Assembly: GCA_965227935.1 (NCBI GenBank)
Contig: CBDDGS010000015.1
Span: 184,750-248,749, forward strand
Length of the DNA: 64,000 nucleotides
Origin: JAWPMT01 sp965227935
Lineage (GTDB): Bacteria > Bacteroidota > Bacteroidia > Cytophagales > Cyclobacteriaceae
Direction of reading: 5' to 3'
A program made the translations under genes and the position numbers. Below the pieces are notes generated by a model. That model saw nothing but the letters and a program-made list of their open reading frames with translations. It did no database searches and had not been told where the DNA came from. Shown here piece by piece: positions 24,422 through 33,717 of the stretch (its first letter is position 1; each line of letters begins with the position of its first letter).

Positions 24422-24528
24422 TGACGAAAAATTTCTCTTACGCCAAATTTTTGTCAGGGTAACCCAGACAAAGCAAAGCTTTCGTCTGCCCTTCGGGCAA
24501 ATTATGCATTAATGCATAATTTGGGTTA
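24422..24528. repeat. Dense palindromic element between convergent genes
   Basis: Five inverted repeats tile about 107 bases. TGAC-G-AAAAATTT (24422-24434) pairs with AAATTTTTGTCA (24445-24456) with one bulge. An outer stem TAACCCA (24460-24466) / TGGGTTA (24522-24528) encloses three hairpins: CAGAC...GTCTG with AAAG/CTTT inside, TGCCC/GGGCA (24487-24499), and a perfect 24-base palindrome at 24499-24522 centred on ATTAAT. The outer stem includes the dprA stop codon. The layout is cloverleaf-like. It may be a bidirectional terminator, a REP/MITE-type repeat or a structured RNA end; no second copy was noticed in the window. Confidence 0.7.
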
Positions 24529-25623
24529 AATCAGCTTGTACTTGTTTCCTGGTAGCATCTTGACCAGTCCCGTGAACTCCAGTGTCAGTAGGAGCGACGC
24601 GAGTTGATTGATAGGAATCTGGGTCTTCCACGCCAGGTCATCTACAGATAAGCCATCGGGGCGATCCTTGATAGCGTTGATGATGGCGCGCTCCTCGGGA
24701 GAGAGGTTTATGTCAATGTGCGCAGTCCTTGGTGGTGCCTGCGTCTCATCCCAGTTGAGGTGGTAAATGAGATCTTTGGGGCCAGTGTAGATCAGAGCCT
24801 TTTGCTGCTTTATCAGATCGTTGGTGCCGGTGGAATAGGTGCTTGTGAGGTTACCGGGAACCGCAAACACAGGCTTATTGTAGGAGCTGGCAATATTGGC
24901 CGTGATCAATGCTCCTCCTTTTCTGGCGGCCTCCACCACAATGGTTGCTTCGCTGAGAGCGGCGATGATCCGATTCCTGGCGGGGAACAGCCGGGCATCA
25001 GGAGCTGTGTCAGGTGGGTTTTCACTGATGATCGCGCCTTGTGAAGTCATTTCGTAGGCAGTCTTGGTGTGCTCACGTGGGTAAATGAGGTCAAGGCCAC
25101 TGGCCAATATTCCGTAGGTGGGTAGTCCCGCCCTAAGTGCCGCTCGATGCGCAGTGATATCTATGCCGAAGGCCAGGCCGCTCACGATAGACGCGGAGGT
25201 GGACTTCAATTCATCCACGATTCTTTCTGTAATCTGGCGGCCGTAGGGGCTGGCTTTCCTCGTGCCGACGATGCCCACCGTACGCTTGTAGAGAGGCGTG
25301 AGGTCTCCCTTGACATAAATGAGTGTCGGAGAATCATACTGTTCTTTCAGCCGAGGGGGGAAACGTTCGTGTGTGAAGTGGATGATGTCAATCTCTGAAT
25401 CCTGGCATTGCCTGATGATAGCCTCCGCCTCTGAAAAGGAGCTCTTGCTGACGATTTCAGCAGCTAACCGCTCCCCAATCCCGGGGATTTTCGAGAGGCG
25501 GCCCTTTTTTGTCATAAATACCTCTTCTACTGAACCGAGATATCCGATGAGGTGACGAACAGTGGCGTGGCCGATACGTGGAAGACGATTGAGAGCTACC
25601 TCTTGTAGTAGCTGCTCTGTCAT
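24526..25623 (-). CDS. dprA: DNA-processing protein A (DprA/Smf)
   Basis: The 365-residue protein protects incoming single-stranded DNA and loads RecA during natural transformation. An N-terminal helix-hairpin-helix-like region (about 1-75, RIGHATVRHLIGYLG and KIPGIGERLAAEIV) precedes the Rossmann-like DprA domain (about 80-290). That domain contains VGIVGTRKASPYGRQITERIV, SGLAFGIDITAHRAAL and FPARNRIIAALSEATIVVEA. The C-terminal winged-helix region (about 300-365) ends in GLSVDDLAWKTQIPINQLASLLLTLEFTG. The ATG overlaps the MerR gene stop by 4 bases. Presence of dprA alone does not prove competence. Confidence 0.95.
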   Translation of the reverse strand: MTEQLLQEVALNRLPRIGHATVRHLIGYLGSVEEVFMTKKGRLSKIPGIGERLAAEIVSKSSFSEAEAIIRQCQDSEIDIIHFTHERFPPRLKEQYDSPTLIYVKGDLTPLYKRTVGIVGTRKASPYGRQITERIVDELKSTSASIVSGLAFGIDITAHRAALRAGLPTYGILASGLDLIYPREHTKTAYEMTSQGAIISENPPDTAPDARLFPARNRIIAALSEATIVVEAARKGGALITANIASSYNKPVFAVPGNLTSTYSTGTNDLIKQQKALIYTGPKDLIYHLNWDETQAPPRTAHIDINLSPEERAIINAIKDRPDGLSVDDLAWKTQIPINQLASLLLTLEFTGLVKMLPGNKYKLI

Positions 25624-25961
25624 TCGGGGAGGTCCCCTCTAAGTTTGGTGAGAAATGCTCTGATCCGCTTCAGTGATTCTATGAGTTCGACCTTATCCGT
25701 CGCCGCGTCTACGTCGCTTTTGATAAAATCGCGCGCACCTTGCAGCGTATAGCCCTTTTCCTTTACCAGGTGGTAGATGAGCTTTACGTTTTTGATATCC
25801 TCCTTGGTGAATTGTCGATTGCCCTTTCGATTCTTCTTGGGTTTGATGATGTCAAACTCACTCTCCCAAAACCGGATGAGAGACGTCGCAACGTTCAGCT
25901 CGTCAGCTACTTCACCGATGGTGAAGTATTTCTTTTCTATCGCTTTTTCCTTATAGGGCAC
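25620..25961 (-). CDS. MerR-family transcriptional regulator
   Basis: The 113-residue protein has an N-terminal MerR winged helix-turn-helix: KKYFTIGEVADELNVATSLIRFWESEFDIIKPKKNRKGNRQ is split between recognition helix and wing. A short dimerisation helix follows, with no cysteine-rich effector site. GTG is the start. Its stop overlaps the dprA start by 4 bases and its start abuts the capA stop, so the three genes are cotranscribed. MerR genes of this short type are often found beside M23 peptidase genes in Bacteroidota; the effector is unknown. Confidence 0.9.
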   Translation of the reverse strand: MPYKEKAIEKKYFTIGEVADELNVATSLIRFWESEFDIIKPKKNRKGNRQFTKEDIKNVKLIYHLVKEKGYTLQGARDFIKSDVDAATDKVELIESLKRIRAFLTKLRGDLPE

Positions 25962-27194
25962 TTACTTGCGGATTGACTTTTGAATATAGATAATTCTCCC
26001 AGAACGGTCAACAACTATTTCATTTTCAGGGAAATCTTCCGCTGATAAAGCCGAGATTGACTCCGCAGCCTGGTGCTTTTCGTCAAGTCGGGGCCCCAAT
26101 GCATAGTCCTGGAGGAACGACACAATCTGCCCGCTGATAAACTTGCCTTCCGCATCCAGCGTGATACGGACCAGGGGTGCCTGACCGGCCAATCCTCGTA
26201 AGTTGAAGCGTCCATAAGTAAGGAAATTGCCCAGGCTGTACATGATCAGACGCTCCTCATACACCTCCATCGCCCTTGGTACATGAGGTCCGTGTCCAAT
26301 TAACAAATCTGCACCGAGGTCAATCATCTCATGCGCAAACTCATAGACGTTGCCGCGATCTTCGCCATAATAGAACTCCGTTTCACGAGTGACATGGGTG
26401 TTTTTGGCTCCTTCTGCGCCAGCGTGAAAGGAGACGACAACGATGTCGTTGAGCGTGTCCAGATGTTGTACGATGGCACGTACGGTGTCTAGTTGGTGAA
26501 TACTCAAAGTCCCCTTATTGGGCGCCACGGCCACCATACCGATACGGAGTCGCTTTCGGTGGATGTGTGCGTAGTGTTTTTCTGCGGAACCAGCATAGGC
26601 AATACCCAGCGAATCGAGGACTCCTTGCGTATTGAGGCGCCCTGTCAGTCCAAAATCATTTGCGTGGTTATTCGCAAGGCTCAATAGGTCGAAGCCATTC
26701 TCCTGGTAATGGAATGCAAGATGATCCGGTGTTCTGAAAAGATAACAGGCTTTGGGGTTTGAACACTTTTTCTGTTCTCCTCCGTCTGTGAGGATAACCC
26801 CTTCCAGGTTGCCAAATGTGACGTCTGCATCCTGTAAGTAGGGTTTGGCGGCCTTCCAAAGCCAATTGCCACTGTCTGGGGGCAAATAGCCGGTGTTGGG
26901 GAAGTTGGTGCCCATCATCAAGTCTCCCACTGCGACGAAGACGATGGAATCAGGCACGACCCTTGCCAGTTCGATGTCTACTTCCTCGTCCAAAGAATAC
27001 AGCGTGTCCCCTTCCTGTGTAATAAAGTACTGGATAGTGTCCTGAGGAACGCCCACTGTATCTTGTTCGACCTGCTGGGTGCCTGTCTGGGATGCGAGGC
27101 GACTGGTTTTGCAACTATCCAACGCAAATAGCGCCACCAACAAAATGGCTAAAAGAGGAAGAAAGCGCGGATGATGCTCTTGGTGGTTGATCAC
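25962..27194 (-). CDS. CapA family lipoprotein (PgsA-like calcineurin-type phosphoesterase fold)
   Basis: The 410-residue protein has a signal peptide ending in a lipobox-like LDSC (residues 25-28), so it is probably anchored. The CapA domain starts near residue 85 with FVAVGDLMMGTNFPN. The metal-ligand-like FGNLEGVILTDGG, SLANNHANDFG and SFHAGAEGAKNTHVT follow, then DLGADLLIGHGPHVPR and YSLGNFLTYG. Family members are linked to poly-gamma-glutamate or capsule synthesis, but orphan genes like this one have unclear roles. GTG 27194 is the start. It leads the capA-merR-dprA unit and follows the terminator of the M23 gene. Confidence 0.87.
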   Translation of the reverse strand: MINHQEHHPRFLPLLAILLVALFALDSCKTSRLASQTGTQQVEQDTVGVPQDTIQYFITQEGDTLYSLDEEVDIELARVVPDSIVFVAVGDLMMGTNFPNTGYLPPDSGNWLWKAAKPYLQDADVTFGNLEGVILTDGGEQKKCSNPKACYLFRTPDHLAFHYQENGFDLLSLANNHANDFGLTGRLNTQGVLDSLGIAYAGSAEKHYAHIHRKRLRIGMVAVAPNKGTLSIHQLDTVRAIVQHLDTLNDIVVVSFHAGAEGAKNTHVTRETEFYYGEDRGNVYEFAHEMIDLGADLLIGHGPHVPRAMEVYEERLIMYSLGNFLTYGRFNLRGLAGQAPLVRITLDAEGKFISGQIVSFLQDYALGPRLDEKHQAAESISALSAEDFPENEIVVDRSGRIIYIQKSIRK

Positions 27195-27213
27195 TTTCAG
27201 TGCGATTTCGAGG

Positions 27214-27244
27214 GCAAAAAAAAGCCGGACGATATGTCCGGCAA
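27214..27244 (-). terminator. Intrinsic terminator of the M23 peptidase gene
   Basis: GCCGGAC (27224-27230) and GTCCGGC (27236-27242) form a perfect 7-bp stem with a 5-base loop, and the minus strand continues into eight T residues (complement of 27216-27223). It lies between the M23 stop and the capA start. Confidence 0.88.
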
Positions 27245-27270
27245 TTTATCTCTTTTTTCGGCTAAGAACG

Positions 27271-28254
27271 CTAGTAGCTTCCCAAAGCTTGATTCTCAAT
27301 CGAAGCAAGCCTCAATATCTCTTCAAACTCCTCATCGGTCATGTCCTTGCTGAAGTAGTAGACAGGATTGATGGGCTTGCCATCTTTCTTCACTTCATAG
27401 TGCAGGTGTGGGGCGGTCGATTTACCAGTGTTGCCAGAGAAAGCGATGATGTCACCACGCTTCACTCTTTGACCACGCTTCACATTAAACATTTCGAGGT
27501 GAGCATATTTGGTCACATAACCAAAGCCATGATCAATTTCGATCTGCTTGCCATACCCTGAGAAGCTTGTCTTGGTATACCTCACGACTCCATCTCCTGT
27601 AGCGTACACAGGTGTACCTTTTGGCAAGGAGAAGTCAACACCATTGTGAGCACGTCTCACCTTGAGGTATGGATCGATACGATAACCAAAGCCCGAAGAC
27701 AAGCGCTTCAGTTGTTTGTTGGAAACTGGCTGAATGGCTGGAAGAGACGCCAAAAACTCCTCTTTGTTCTTCGCGAGCTCGAGTATCTCGTCATAAGAAG
27801 TCGTTTGGATGTACATCTGGCGCTTTAGCTTGTCGATCTTCTTGTACGTATCAACAATCAGGTCTTCTTGCTTCAGTCCATTATCCAATAGCTCTTTGTA
27901 TCGGTTCGCTCCACCCGTACCGGCATTTCTTATTTCGTTGGGAATAGGCTCCACCTGGAAAATCACACGGTAGATATTATCATCTCTATCCTCAAGTGCC
28001 TGAAGCATTTGATTGGCCTCGGTCATCTGACCATTCAGCAGCTCGTAATAGTATTTCAGTTCATCATTTTCCTTACGGAGGGCTGCTTCTTCAGGTGACT
28101 CAAAATATCGCATATATGCGATCACAATCCCAACAGCCAATACCAATGCTACCGAAATAAAGCCGAGTGAATTTAAGATGATATCCCACGTCGATACCTT
28201 AATACGCTCATAGCGACACGACTCAGTATCGTAGTAATATTTGATTCTAGCCAT
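27271..28254 (-). CDS. M23 family metallopeptidase, membrane-anchored
   Basis: The 327-residue protein has a short cytoplasmic N-terminus and one transmembrane helix (about 26-48, ILNSLGFISVALVLAVGIVI). A coiled-coil stretch follows (about 55-100), then a C-terminal LytM domain. Zinc-site motifs are AHNGVDFSLPKGTPV (HxxxD), YAHLEMF and STAPHLHYEVKKDG (HxH). Enzymes of this family cut peptidoglycan cross-bridges during growth or division; some act only as activators, but here the catalytic residues are present. It diverges from alaS with 130 bases between starts, a neighbour pair often seen in Bacteroidota. Confidence 0.93.
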   Translation of the reverse strand: MARIKYYYDTESCRYERIKVSTWDIILNSLGFISVALVLAVGIVIAYMRYFESPEEAALRKENDELKYYYELLNGQMTEANQMLQALEDRDDNIYRVIFQVEPIPNEIRNAGTGGANRYKELLDNGLKQEDLIVDTYKKIDKLKRQMYIQTTSYDEILELAKNKEEFLASLPAIQPVSNKQLKRLSSGFGYRIDPYLKVRRAHNGVDFSLPKGTPVYATGDGVVRYTKTSFSGYGKQIEIDHGFGYVTKYAHLEMFNVKRGQRVKRGDIIAFSGNTGKSTAPHLHYEVKKDGKPINPVYYFSKDMTDEEFEEILRLASIENQALGSY

Positions 28255-28384
28255 TATTCAAAGTAAGATTGAATTGCTCTAGTTTTGCTTCCGGAAATCT
28301 ATATATGATGGCTTATATTCAACCACAATTTTACCATATTCGCTATTCATTTACAAGAAATATTCGTTAATCAACTGATAACCA

Positions 28385-31030
28385 GTGAGTTACTTGGATT
28401 CCCATACCATACGACAGAAGTTCCTCGATTTCTTCCAATCCAAGGGTCATAAGATCGTTTCATCGGCACCTATCGTTGTGCAAAATGACCCCACCTTGAT
28501 GTTTACGAATGCAGGGATGAACCAGTTCAAAGATTACTTCCTGGCAAATCGCATAGCATCGGATAAACGCGTGGCTGATACGCAGAAATGTTTGCGAGTA
28601 TCTGGTAAGCACAATGACCTCGAAGAGGTTGGTATGGATACCTATCACCATACCATGTTTGAGATGCTGGGCAACTGGTCTTTTGGTGATTATTTCAAAA
28701 AAGAGGCAATAGATTGGGCTTGGGAGCTGCTTACAGGCGTATATGAGCTGCCAGCTGATCGCATGTATGCAACGGTATTTGAAGGTAGCGACTCGGAAGG
28801 TCTGGTAGCGGATGATGAGGCGCTCGAATTGTGGAAGTCACATCTACCAGAGGACAGGATCCTGCTCGGAAATAAAAAAGACAATTTTTGGGAAATGGGG
28901 GACACGGGCCCCTGCGGACCAAGTTCGGAGATACACATTGATCTTCGAAGTGACGAGGAGAGAAGCCAACTCGACGGCAAAGAACTGGTTAATCAGGATC
29001 ACCCTGAAGTCGTGGAGATATGGAACCTTGTTTTCATACAATTCAACCGACTTCGTGACCAGTCGCTGGAAAACCTCCCAGAGAAGCATGTCGATACAGG
29101 CATGGGCTTCGAGCGCCTTGCCATGGCCATCCAAGGCAAGCGGTCAAATTACGACACCGACATTTTCCAGCCGATGATCTCTCACCTTGCGAACAAAGCA
29201 GGTATCAATTACGGAGACAGCGAGCAAACAGACATTGCACTTAGAGTGATTGCCGATCACATCAGGGCGATCTCCTTCACTATTGCCGATGGTCAGCTTC
29301 CAAGCAATACAAAGGCGGGCTACGTCATCAGGAGGATCTTGAGACGGGCCGTCAGGTATGGTTATACCTTCCTGAATTTTCATGAGCCGTTCCTCAATGG
29401 GCTGGTTGCACAACTTGCCAAGCAATTTGAGACGGTATTCCCGGAGTTGATACAGCAGCAAGATTTTGTCGCGAAGGTCATTCTTGAGGAGGAGACAGCC
29501 TTCCTGCGCACACTGGATAAAGGGCTGAAGAAGCTGCAGACCATGCAGGAGTCTGGTAAGAAAGTGATTGACGGTGCCAGCGCCTTCGAGCTGTATGATA
29601 CCTACGGCTTCCCTTACGACCTCACGGCATTGATCGCCGGTGAGCAGCAGATGGAGGTGGATCAGCAAGGCTTTGAGGCGGAGATGGCAAAGCAGAAGGA
29701 CCGATCAAAGCAGGCTGCCAAACAAGAATCTGGTGACTGGATGCATGTCCATTCAGATCTCGACCATTCTCATTTCCTGGGCTACGAGTTTTTGGAGAGT
29801 CCGGCGCGAATCGTGCGATACAGGAAGGTAGAGCAGAAGAAATCGTCATTTTATCAGATCGTCCTCGACCAGACGCCTTTCTACGCTGAGAGTGGAGGAC
29901 AGGTAGGGGACACAGGATTTCTTGAAGCGAATAGTGAGCGTGTGGCGGTCTTCGACACGAAGAAGGAAAACGATCTGATCGTACATTTTGTCAAGAAATT
30001 GCCCACAGATCCTGCTGCTGAATTCCACGCCGTGGTGGATGAAACGAAGCGGCGATTGACAGAAAACAACCACTCCGCCACACATTTGCTTCACGCGGCC
30101 CTTCGACAGGTGCTGGGTGATCATGTGCAGCAGAAGGGTTCCCTCGTGCATGAGAAGGGCTTGAGGTTCGATTTTTCGCATTTTGCCAAGATGACGGACG
30201 AAGAAGTCAAGGAGGTGGAGCGGATCGTCAACCAACGGGTGAGACAGGACATAGACCTGGATGAGCAACGAAACGTGCCCATCGCGAAAGCGAAGGAAAT
30301 GGGAGCCATGGCGCTCTTTGGAGAAAAGTATGGCGACTACGTACGTGTGATCACCTTTGATCCCAGTTACTCTGTCGAACTCTGCGGTGGGACACACGTT
30401 CCGGCAACGGGTAAGATTGGCTACTTTAAGATTACGTCGGAGGGGTCAGTAGCTGCGGGTGTCCGGCGAATAGAAGCGGTAACGGCCGAAGGAGCGGAAA
30501 GCTACCTGGATGAACAGGAGCAGCTGCTGTCGCGAGTCAATGAGCTGTTGAAGGCGCCGCAGGACCTGTTGAAGTCCATCGAAGAACTAGTCAATGAACG
30601 TCAGGCCCTTCGCAAGGAAGTGGAGACACTCCAGCGCGAAAAACTGGCTGCTACGAAGGAAAAACTCAAAGGCCAAATCGAGGACCTTGGGAATACAAAG
30701 CTGCTCGTCGTAAATGAGACCTTCCCCGATGCCGACGCTATCAAGTCGCTGGCCTTCCAGCTGAAAAATGAGTACAAACATCTCATTCAATTGATTGGAG
30801 GGGTGGTCAACGAAAAACCACTGCTGACCGTGATGATTGATGAGGAGCTTGTGAAGTCTCACGACCTCAATGCCTCCACAATCATACGGGAGATGTCCAA
30901 GTCCATCAAAGGAGGAGGTGGAGGTCAGCCATTCTATGCTACCGCCGGCGGAAAGGACGCCACTGGCCTGAAGGGCGCGCTTGATGCTGGAAAGCAATTG
31001 CTTGTAGAACAAATAGGTCAAGCCACATGA
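28385..31030 (+). CDS. alaS: Alanyl-tRNA synthetase
   Basis: This 881-residue class II synthetase charges tRNA-Ala. The catalytic N-terminal domain opens IRQKFLDFFQSKGHKIV and contains FTNAGMNQFKDYFL and the MGDTGPCGPSSEIH motif. The editing domain carries the zinc-binding HSATHLLHAAL and CGGTHVPATGKIGYF. A C-terminal coiled coil and C-Ala region end GGGGGQPFYATAGGKD. The length is normal. GTG (28385) is the start. Its stop overlaps the gatB start by 4 bases, so the two translation genes form an operon. Confidence 0.97.
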   Translation: MSYLDSHTIRQKFLDFFQSKGHKIVSSAPIVVQNDPTLMFTNAGMNQFKDYFLANRIASDKRVADTQKCLRVSGKHNDLEEVGMDTYHHTMFEMLGNWSFGDYFKKEAIDWAWELLTGVYELPADRMYATVFEGSDSEGLVADDEALELWKSHLPEDRILLGNKKDNFWEMGDTGPCGPSSEIHIDLRSDEERSQLDGKELVNQDHPEVVEIWNLVFIQFNRLRDQSLENLPEKHVDTGMGFERLAMAIQGKRSNYDTDIFQPMISHLANKAGINYGDSEQTDIALRVIADHIRAISFTIADGQLPSNTKAGYVIRRILRRAVRYGYTFLNFHEPFLNGLVAQLAKQFETVFPELIQQQDFVAKVILEEETAFLRTLDKGLKKLQTMQESGKKVIDGASAFELYDTYGFPYDLTALIAGEQQMEVDQQGFEAEMAKQKDRSKQAAKQESGDWMHVHSDLDHSHFLGYEFLESPARIVRYRKVEQKKSSFYQIVLDQTPFYAESGGQVGDTGFLEANSERVAVFDTKKENDLIVHFVKKLPTDPAAEFHAVVDETKRRLTENNHSATHLLHAALRQVLGDHVQQKGSLVHEKGLRFDFSHFAKMTDEEVKEVERIVNQRVRQDIDLDEQRNVPIAKAKEMGAMALFGEKYGDYVRVITFDPSYSVELCGGTHVPATGKIGYFKITSEGSVAAGVRRIEAVTAEGAESYLDEQEQLLSRVNELLKAPQDLLKSIEELVNERQALRKEVETLQREKLAATKEKLKGQIEDLGNTKLLVVNETFPDADAIKSLAFQLKNEYKHLIQLIGGVVNEKPLLTVMIDEELVKSHDLNASTIIREMSKSIKGGGGGQPFYATAGGKDATGLKGALDAGKQLLVEQIGQAT

Positions 31031-32511
31031 CTATAGATCAAAAGATATTGGACAAGTACGACCTGGACGTCGGGTTGGAAGTGCATGTTCAGCTAAAGAC
31101 GAAGAGCAAGATCTTTTCTTCTGATGTCGCCGTCTTTGGCGACGACCCTAACCAAAACATTGGGTTTGTGACCTTGGCTCATCCTGGGGCGCTACCAAAG
31201 CTGAATAAAGAAGTGATCGACTTTGCGATCAAAATGGGATTAGCGTGTCATTGTGATATCGCGACAGACTTCATCTTCGATCGCAAAAACTACTTTTACC
31301 CGGACCTGCCGAAAGGCTATCAGTTGACGCAGGACCGCACACCGATTTGTATGAATGGCTTCGTGCCGGTGAAGCAGAAAGACCGAGATGCACGTAACAT
31401 CCACCTCTTCAAGATTCACCTGGAGGAGGACGCGGGCAAGTCGATCCACGTACCAGGCAGTGATCGGTCACATATTGACTTCAACCGTGCTGGCACGCCG
31501 TTGATAGAAATCGTGACCAAGCCTGAGATCCATGATCCTGAGGAGGCTTCGTTGTTATTGACCGAGATACGCCGGATGGTGCGCTACCTTGATATCAGCG
31601 ACGGCAACATGGAAGAGGGTAGCATGCGCTGCGATGCGAATATTTCCGTCAGGAAAAAAGGGACTTCTACCCTTGGCAAGAAGGTCGAGATCAAAAATAT
31701 GAATAGCATGCGCAACGTGGCCCGGGCGATCGAGCACGAACGCAAGCGACAAATTGCCATCCTGGAGGATGGTGAAGAGGTGATCTCTGAGACACGCACA
31801 TTCATCGCGGATAGAGGGATCACCAAAGGCATGCGCACCAAGGAGGAGCTCAATGACTACCGGTACTTTCCAGAACCTGACCTGAGCGCAGTACACGTCT
31901 CTGAAGAGTGGATGAATCGGCTCAAGGAGGAAATGCCGACAATGCCGGAAGAACTGTACATCATTTTCACAGAGGAGTTCGGCATACCAGCCTACAATGC
32001 CTCTGTGCTCATAGACGAGCCTGGTCTGTCAGCTTATTCGCGAAAAGTCCTTGAGCAGACCACACATAGAAAGTCAGCATCGAACTGGTTGATGGGTTCG
32101 GTGAAGTCATACCTCAACGAGCAAGCGGTTAGCATTGAGGAATTTCCTATCGGAGCGGAAAAATTAGCTGCCTTGATCGATCTGGTGGAAGACGGACACA
32201 TCAATCATACAGCAGCGGCAAGACAATTGTTTCCAGCCCTGCTGCAACAACCTGACGTGGATCCCAGAGAGATTGCGGAGCAGCAAGGTTTGTTACACGA
32301 TGAAGAGGATCATGGAGATGGTTTGCAGGCCATTATAGAGGAGGTCCTCAGTGAGTGGCCCGATAAGGTGGCGGCCTACCGCAAAGGAAAGAAGGGACTG
32401 ATCGGTATGTTCATGGGGCAGGTGATGAAGAAGACGGGAGGAAAGGTAGATCCGAAGGTGGCCAACAAGCTCCTGCAAGAGGCGCTGGAGTCAGATATCG
32501 TTGGAAAGTGA
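31027..32511 (+). CDS. gatB: Asp/Glu-tRNA amidotransferase subunit B
   Basis: The 494-residue protein is the kinase/tRNA-binding subunit of GatCAB, which converts Glu-tRNA-Gln or Asp-tRNA-Asn to the amide. Typical segments are VGLEVHVQLKTKSKIFSSD at the start, then YFYPDLPKGYQLTQ, HLEEDAGKSIH, FNRAGTPLIEIVTKPEI and MRCDANISVRKKG. The C-terminal YqeY-like tail ends LIGMFMGQVMKKTGGKVDPK. GatA and GatC are not in this window. It overlaps alaS by 4 bases. Confidence 0.97.
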   Translation: MTIDQKILDKYDLDVGLEVHVQLKTKSKIFSSDVAVFGDDPNQNIGFVTLAHPGALPKLNKEVIDFAIKMGLACHCDIATDFIFDRKNYFYPDLPKGYQLTQDRTPICMNGFVPVKQKDRDARNIHLFKIHLEEDAGKSIHVPGSDRSHIDFNRAGTPLIEIVTKPEIHDPEEASLLLTEIRRMVRYLDISDGNMEEGSMRCDANISVRKKGTSTLGKKVEIKNMNSMRNVARAIEHERKRQIAILEDGEEVISETRTFIADRGITKGMRTKEELNDYRYFPEPDLSAVHVSEEWMNRLKEEMPTMPEELYIIFTEEFGIPAYNASVLIDEPGLSAYSRKVLEQTTHRKSASNWLMGSVKSYLNEQAVSIEEFPIGAEKLAALIDLVEDGHINHTAAARQLFPALLQQPDVDPREIAEQQGLLHDEEDHGDGLQAIIEEVLSEWPDKVAAYRKGKKGLIGMFMGQVMKKTGGKVDPKVANKLLQEALESDIVGK

Positions 32512-32598
32512 CGACATTGGAATTTTGTGAATCAAACCAGTGTTAGTTCCTTTGTCTCTCCACCGGGAAATTTTTGAATAAGGTAAAGTATTGAAGCC

Positions 32599-33717
32599 AT
32601 GAATCGTGCGTACTTGTTGGTTGCTATTCCATTGTTTTTTTTGCTGTCCTGTGCATCCGAGCAGCAGGGCGTAAAGGTTGAAGGGCAAATCCGCCAGCCT
32701 TTACCGGGCGAGCTTGTGTTGGTGCAACAGCTGACCACGACCGATTTGGTGGTTATTGATACGGTTGATGTAGACGCGGACGGCACATTTACAACTTACT
32801 TGGATCTGGCCGAAGCTTCTTTCATTCGTTTCAACTTCTACGAGCGGCAGTACGCCAATATAATAGTCAATGGCACGGAGGAGGTCATCACCGTAGAGGT
32901 GGATGGAGACCGACCTGATGGTCTGAAGTCAATTACTGGCTCCCCTGATACGGATTTGCTGGAGGGTATCATCGCTGCTGAAGAAAAGCGTAGGAGTGAT
33001 GAGAACATGCTGAACCAGGAAGCGATTCGTGCGAGGACAAATGGAGACCTGCAGACTTTCAATGATGTCGTCGAGCAGTATTATACGGTGGATGCGAAAA
33101 ACCGAGAGGTAATAAAGCAAGTGATATTGGACGCAGCGCCTTCGCTGGCGGCATTGTGGGCGGTCAACTTGATTGAGGTCGATAAGAATGTTGGCTTTGC
33201 TGATACGCTCGTCACTATATTCGAAGAAGGTCTACCGGGGCATTCATTCACCGAAGATTTGAAAAATCGTGTTTCCTTGCTGAAGCAAGTGGCCGTAGGG
33301 TCTGATGCACCAGATATCGCACTGCCCAATCCGGAGGGTGATGTCATCTCTTTGAGTTCTTTGCGAGGCAACTATGTGCTGATCGACTTTTGGGCTGCAT
33401 GGTGTAGGCCGTGCCGGCAGGAAAACCCTAACGTTGTGAGACTGTATAACCAATACAGCCAGAAGAACTTTGAAATTTTGGGCGTATCTCTCGATCGAAC
33501 AAAGGAGGCCTGGTTGAAGGCCATTGACGATGATGGTCTGACCTGGAAGCATATCTCTGACCTCAAGTATTTTAACTCCGAAGCTGCCCGTACCTATCAG
33601 ATCAATGCCATTCCAGCTACCTATCTGATCGATCCGGATGGGAAAATCATTGCCAAGGGCCTAAGAGGTGATACGTTGCGGGATAAGCTCGAGGAGATCT
33701 TCGGGCCTGCTAGCTGA
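32599..33717 (+). CDS. TlpA-like thioredoxin-fold lipoprotein
   Basis: The 372-residue protein has a lipoprotein signal with Cys18 in LLSCAS. The first 130 residues are beta-rich like the DUF4369-type domain often fused to TlpA proteins in Bacteroidota. A helical linker follows (about 115-215). The thioredoxin domain (about 235-370) begins APDIALPNPEGDVISLSSLRG and has the redox site WCRPC at about residues 267-271, the cis-Pro loop INAIPATYLIDPDG and a final LRGDTLRDKL. It should reduce or oxidise periplasmic cysteines. It stands alone; its last 8 bases overlap the convergent small gene. Confidence 0.9.
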   Translation: MNRAYLLVAIPLFFLLSCASEQQGVKVEGQIRQPLPGELVLVQQLTTTDLVVIDTVDVDADGTFTTYLDLAEASFIRFNFYERQYANIIVNGTEEVITVEVDGDRPDGLKSITGSPDTDLLEGIIAAEEKRRSDENMLNQEAIRARTNGDLQTFNDVVEQYYTVDAKNREVIKQVILDAAPSLAALWAVNLIEVDKNVGFADTLVTIFEEGLPGHSFTEDLKNRVSLLKQVAVGSDAPDIALPNPEGDVISLSSLRGNYVLIDFWAAWCRPCRQENPNVVRLYNQYSQKNFEILGVSLDRTKEAWLKAIDDDGLTWKHISDLKYFNSEAARTYQINAIPATYLIDPDGKIIAKGLRGDTLRDKLEEIFGPAS

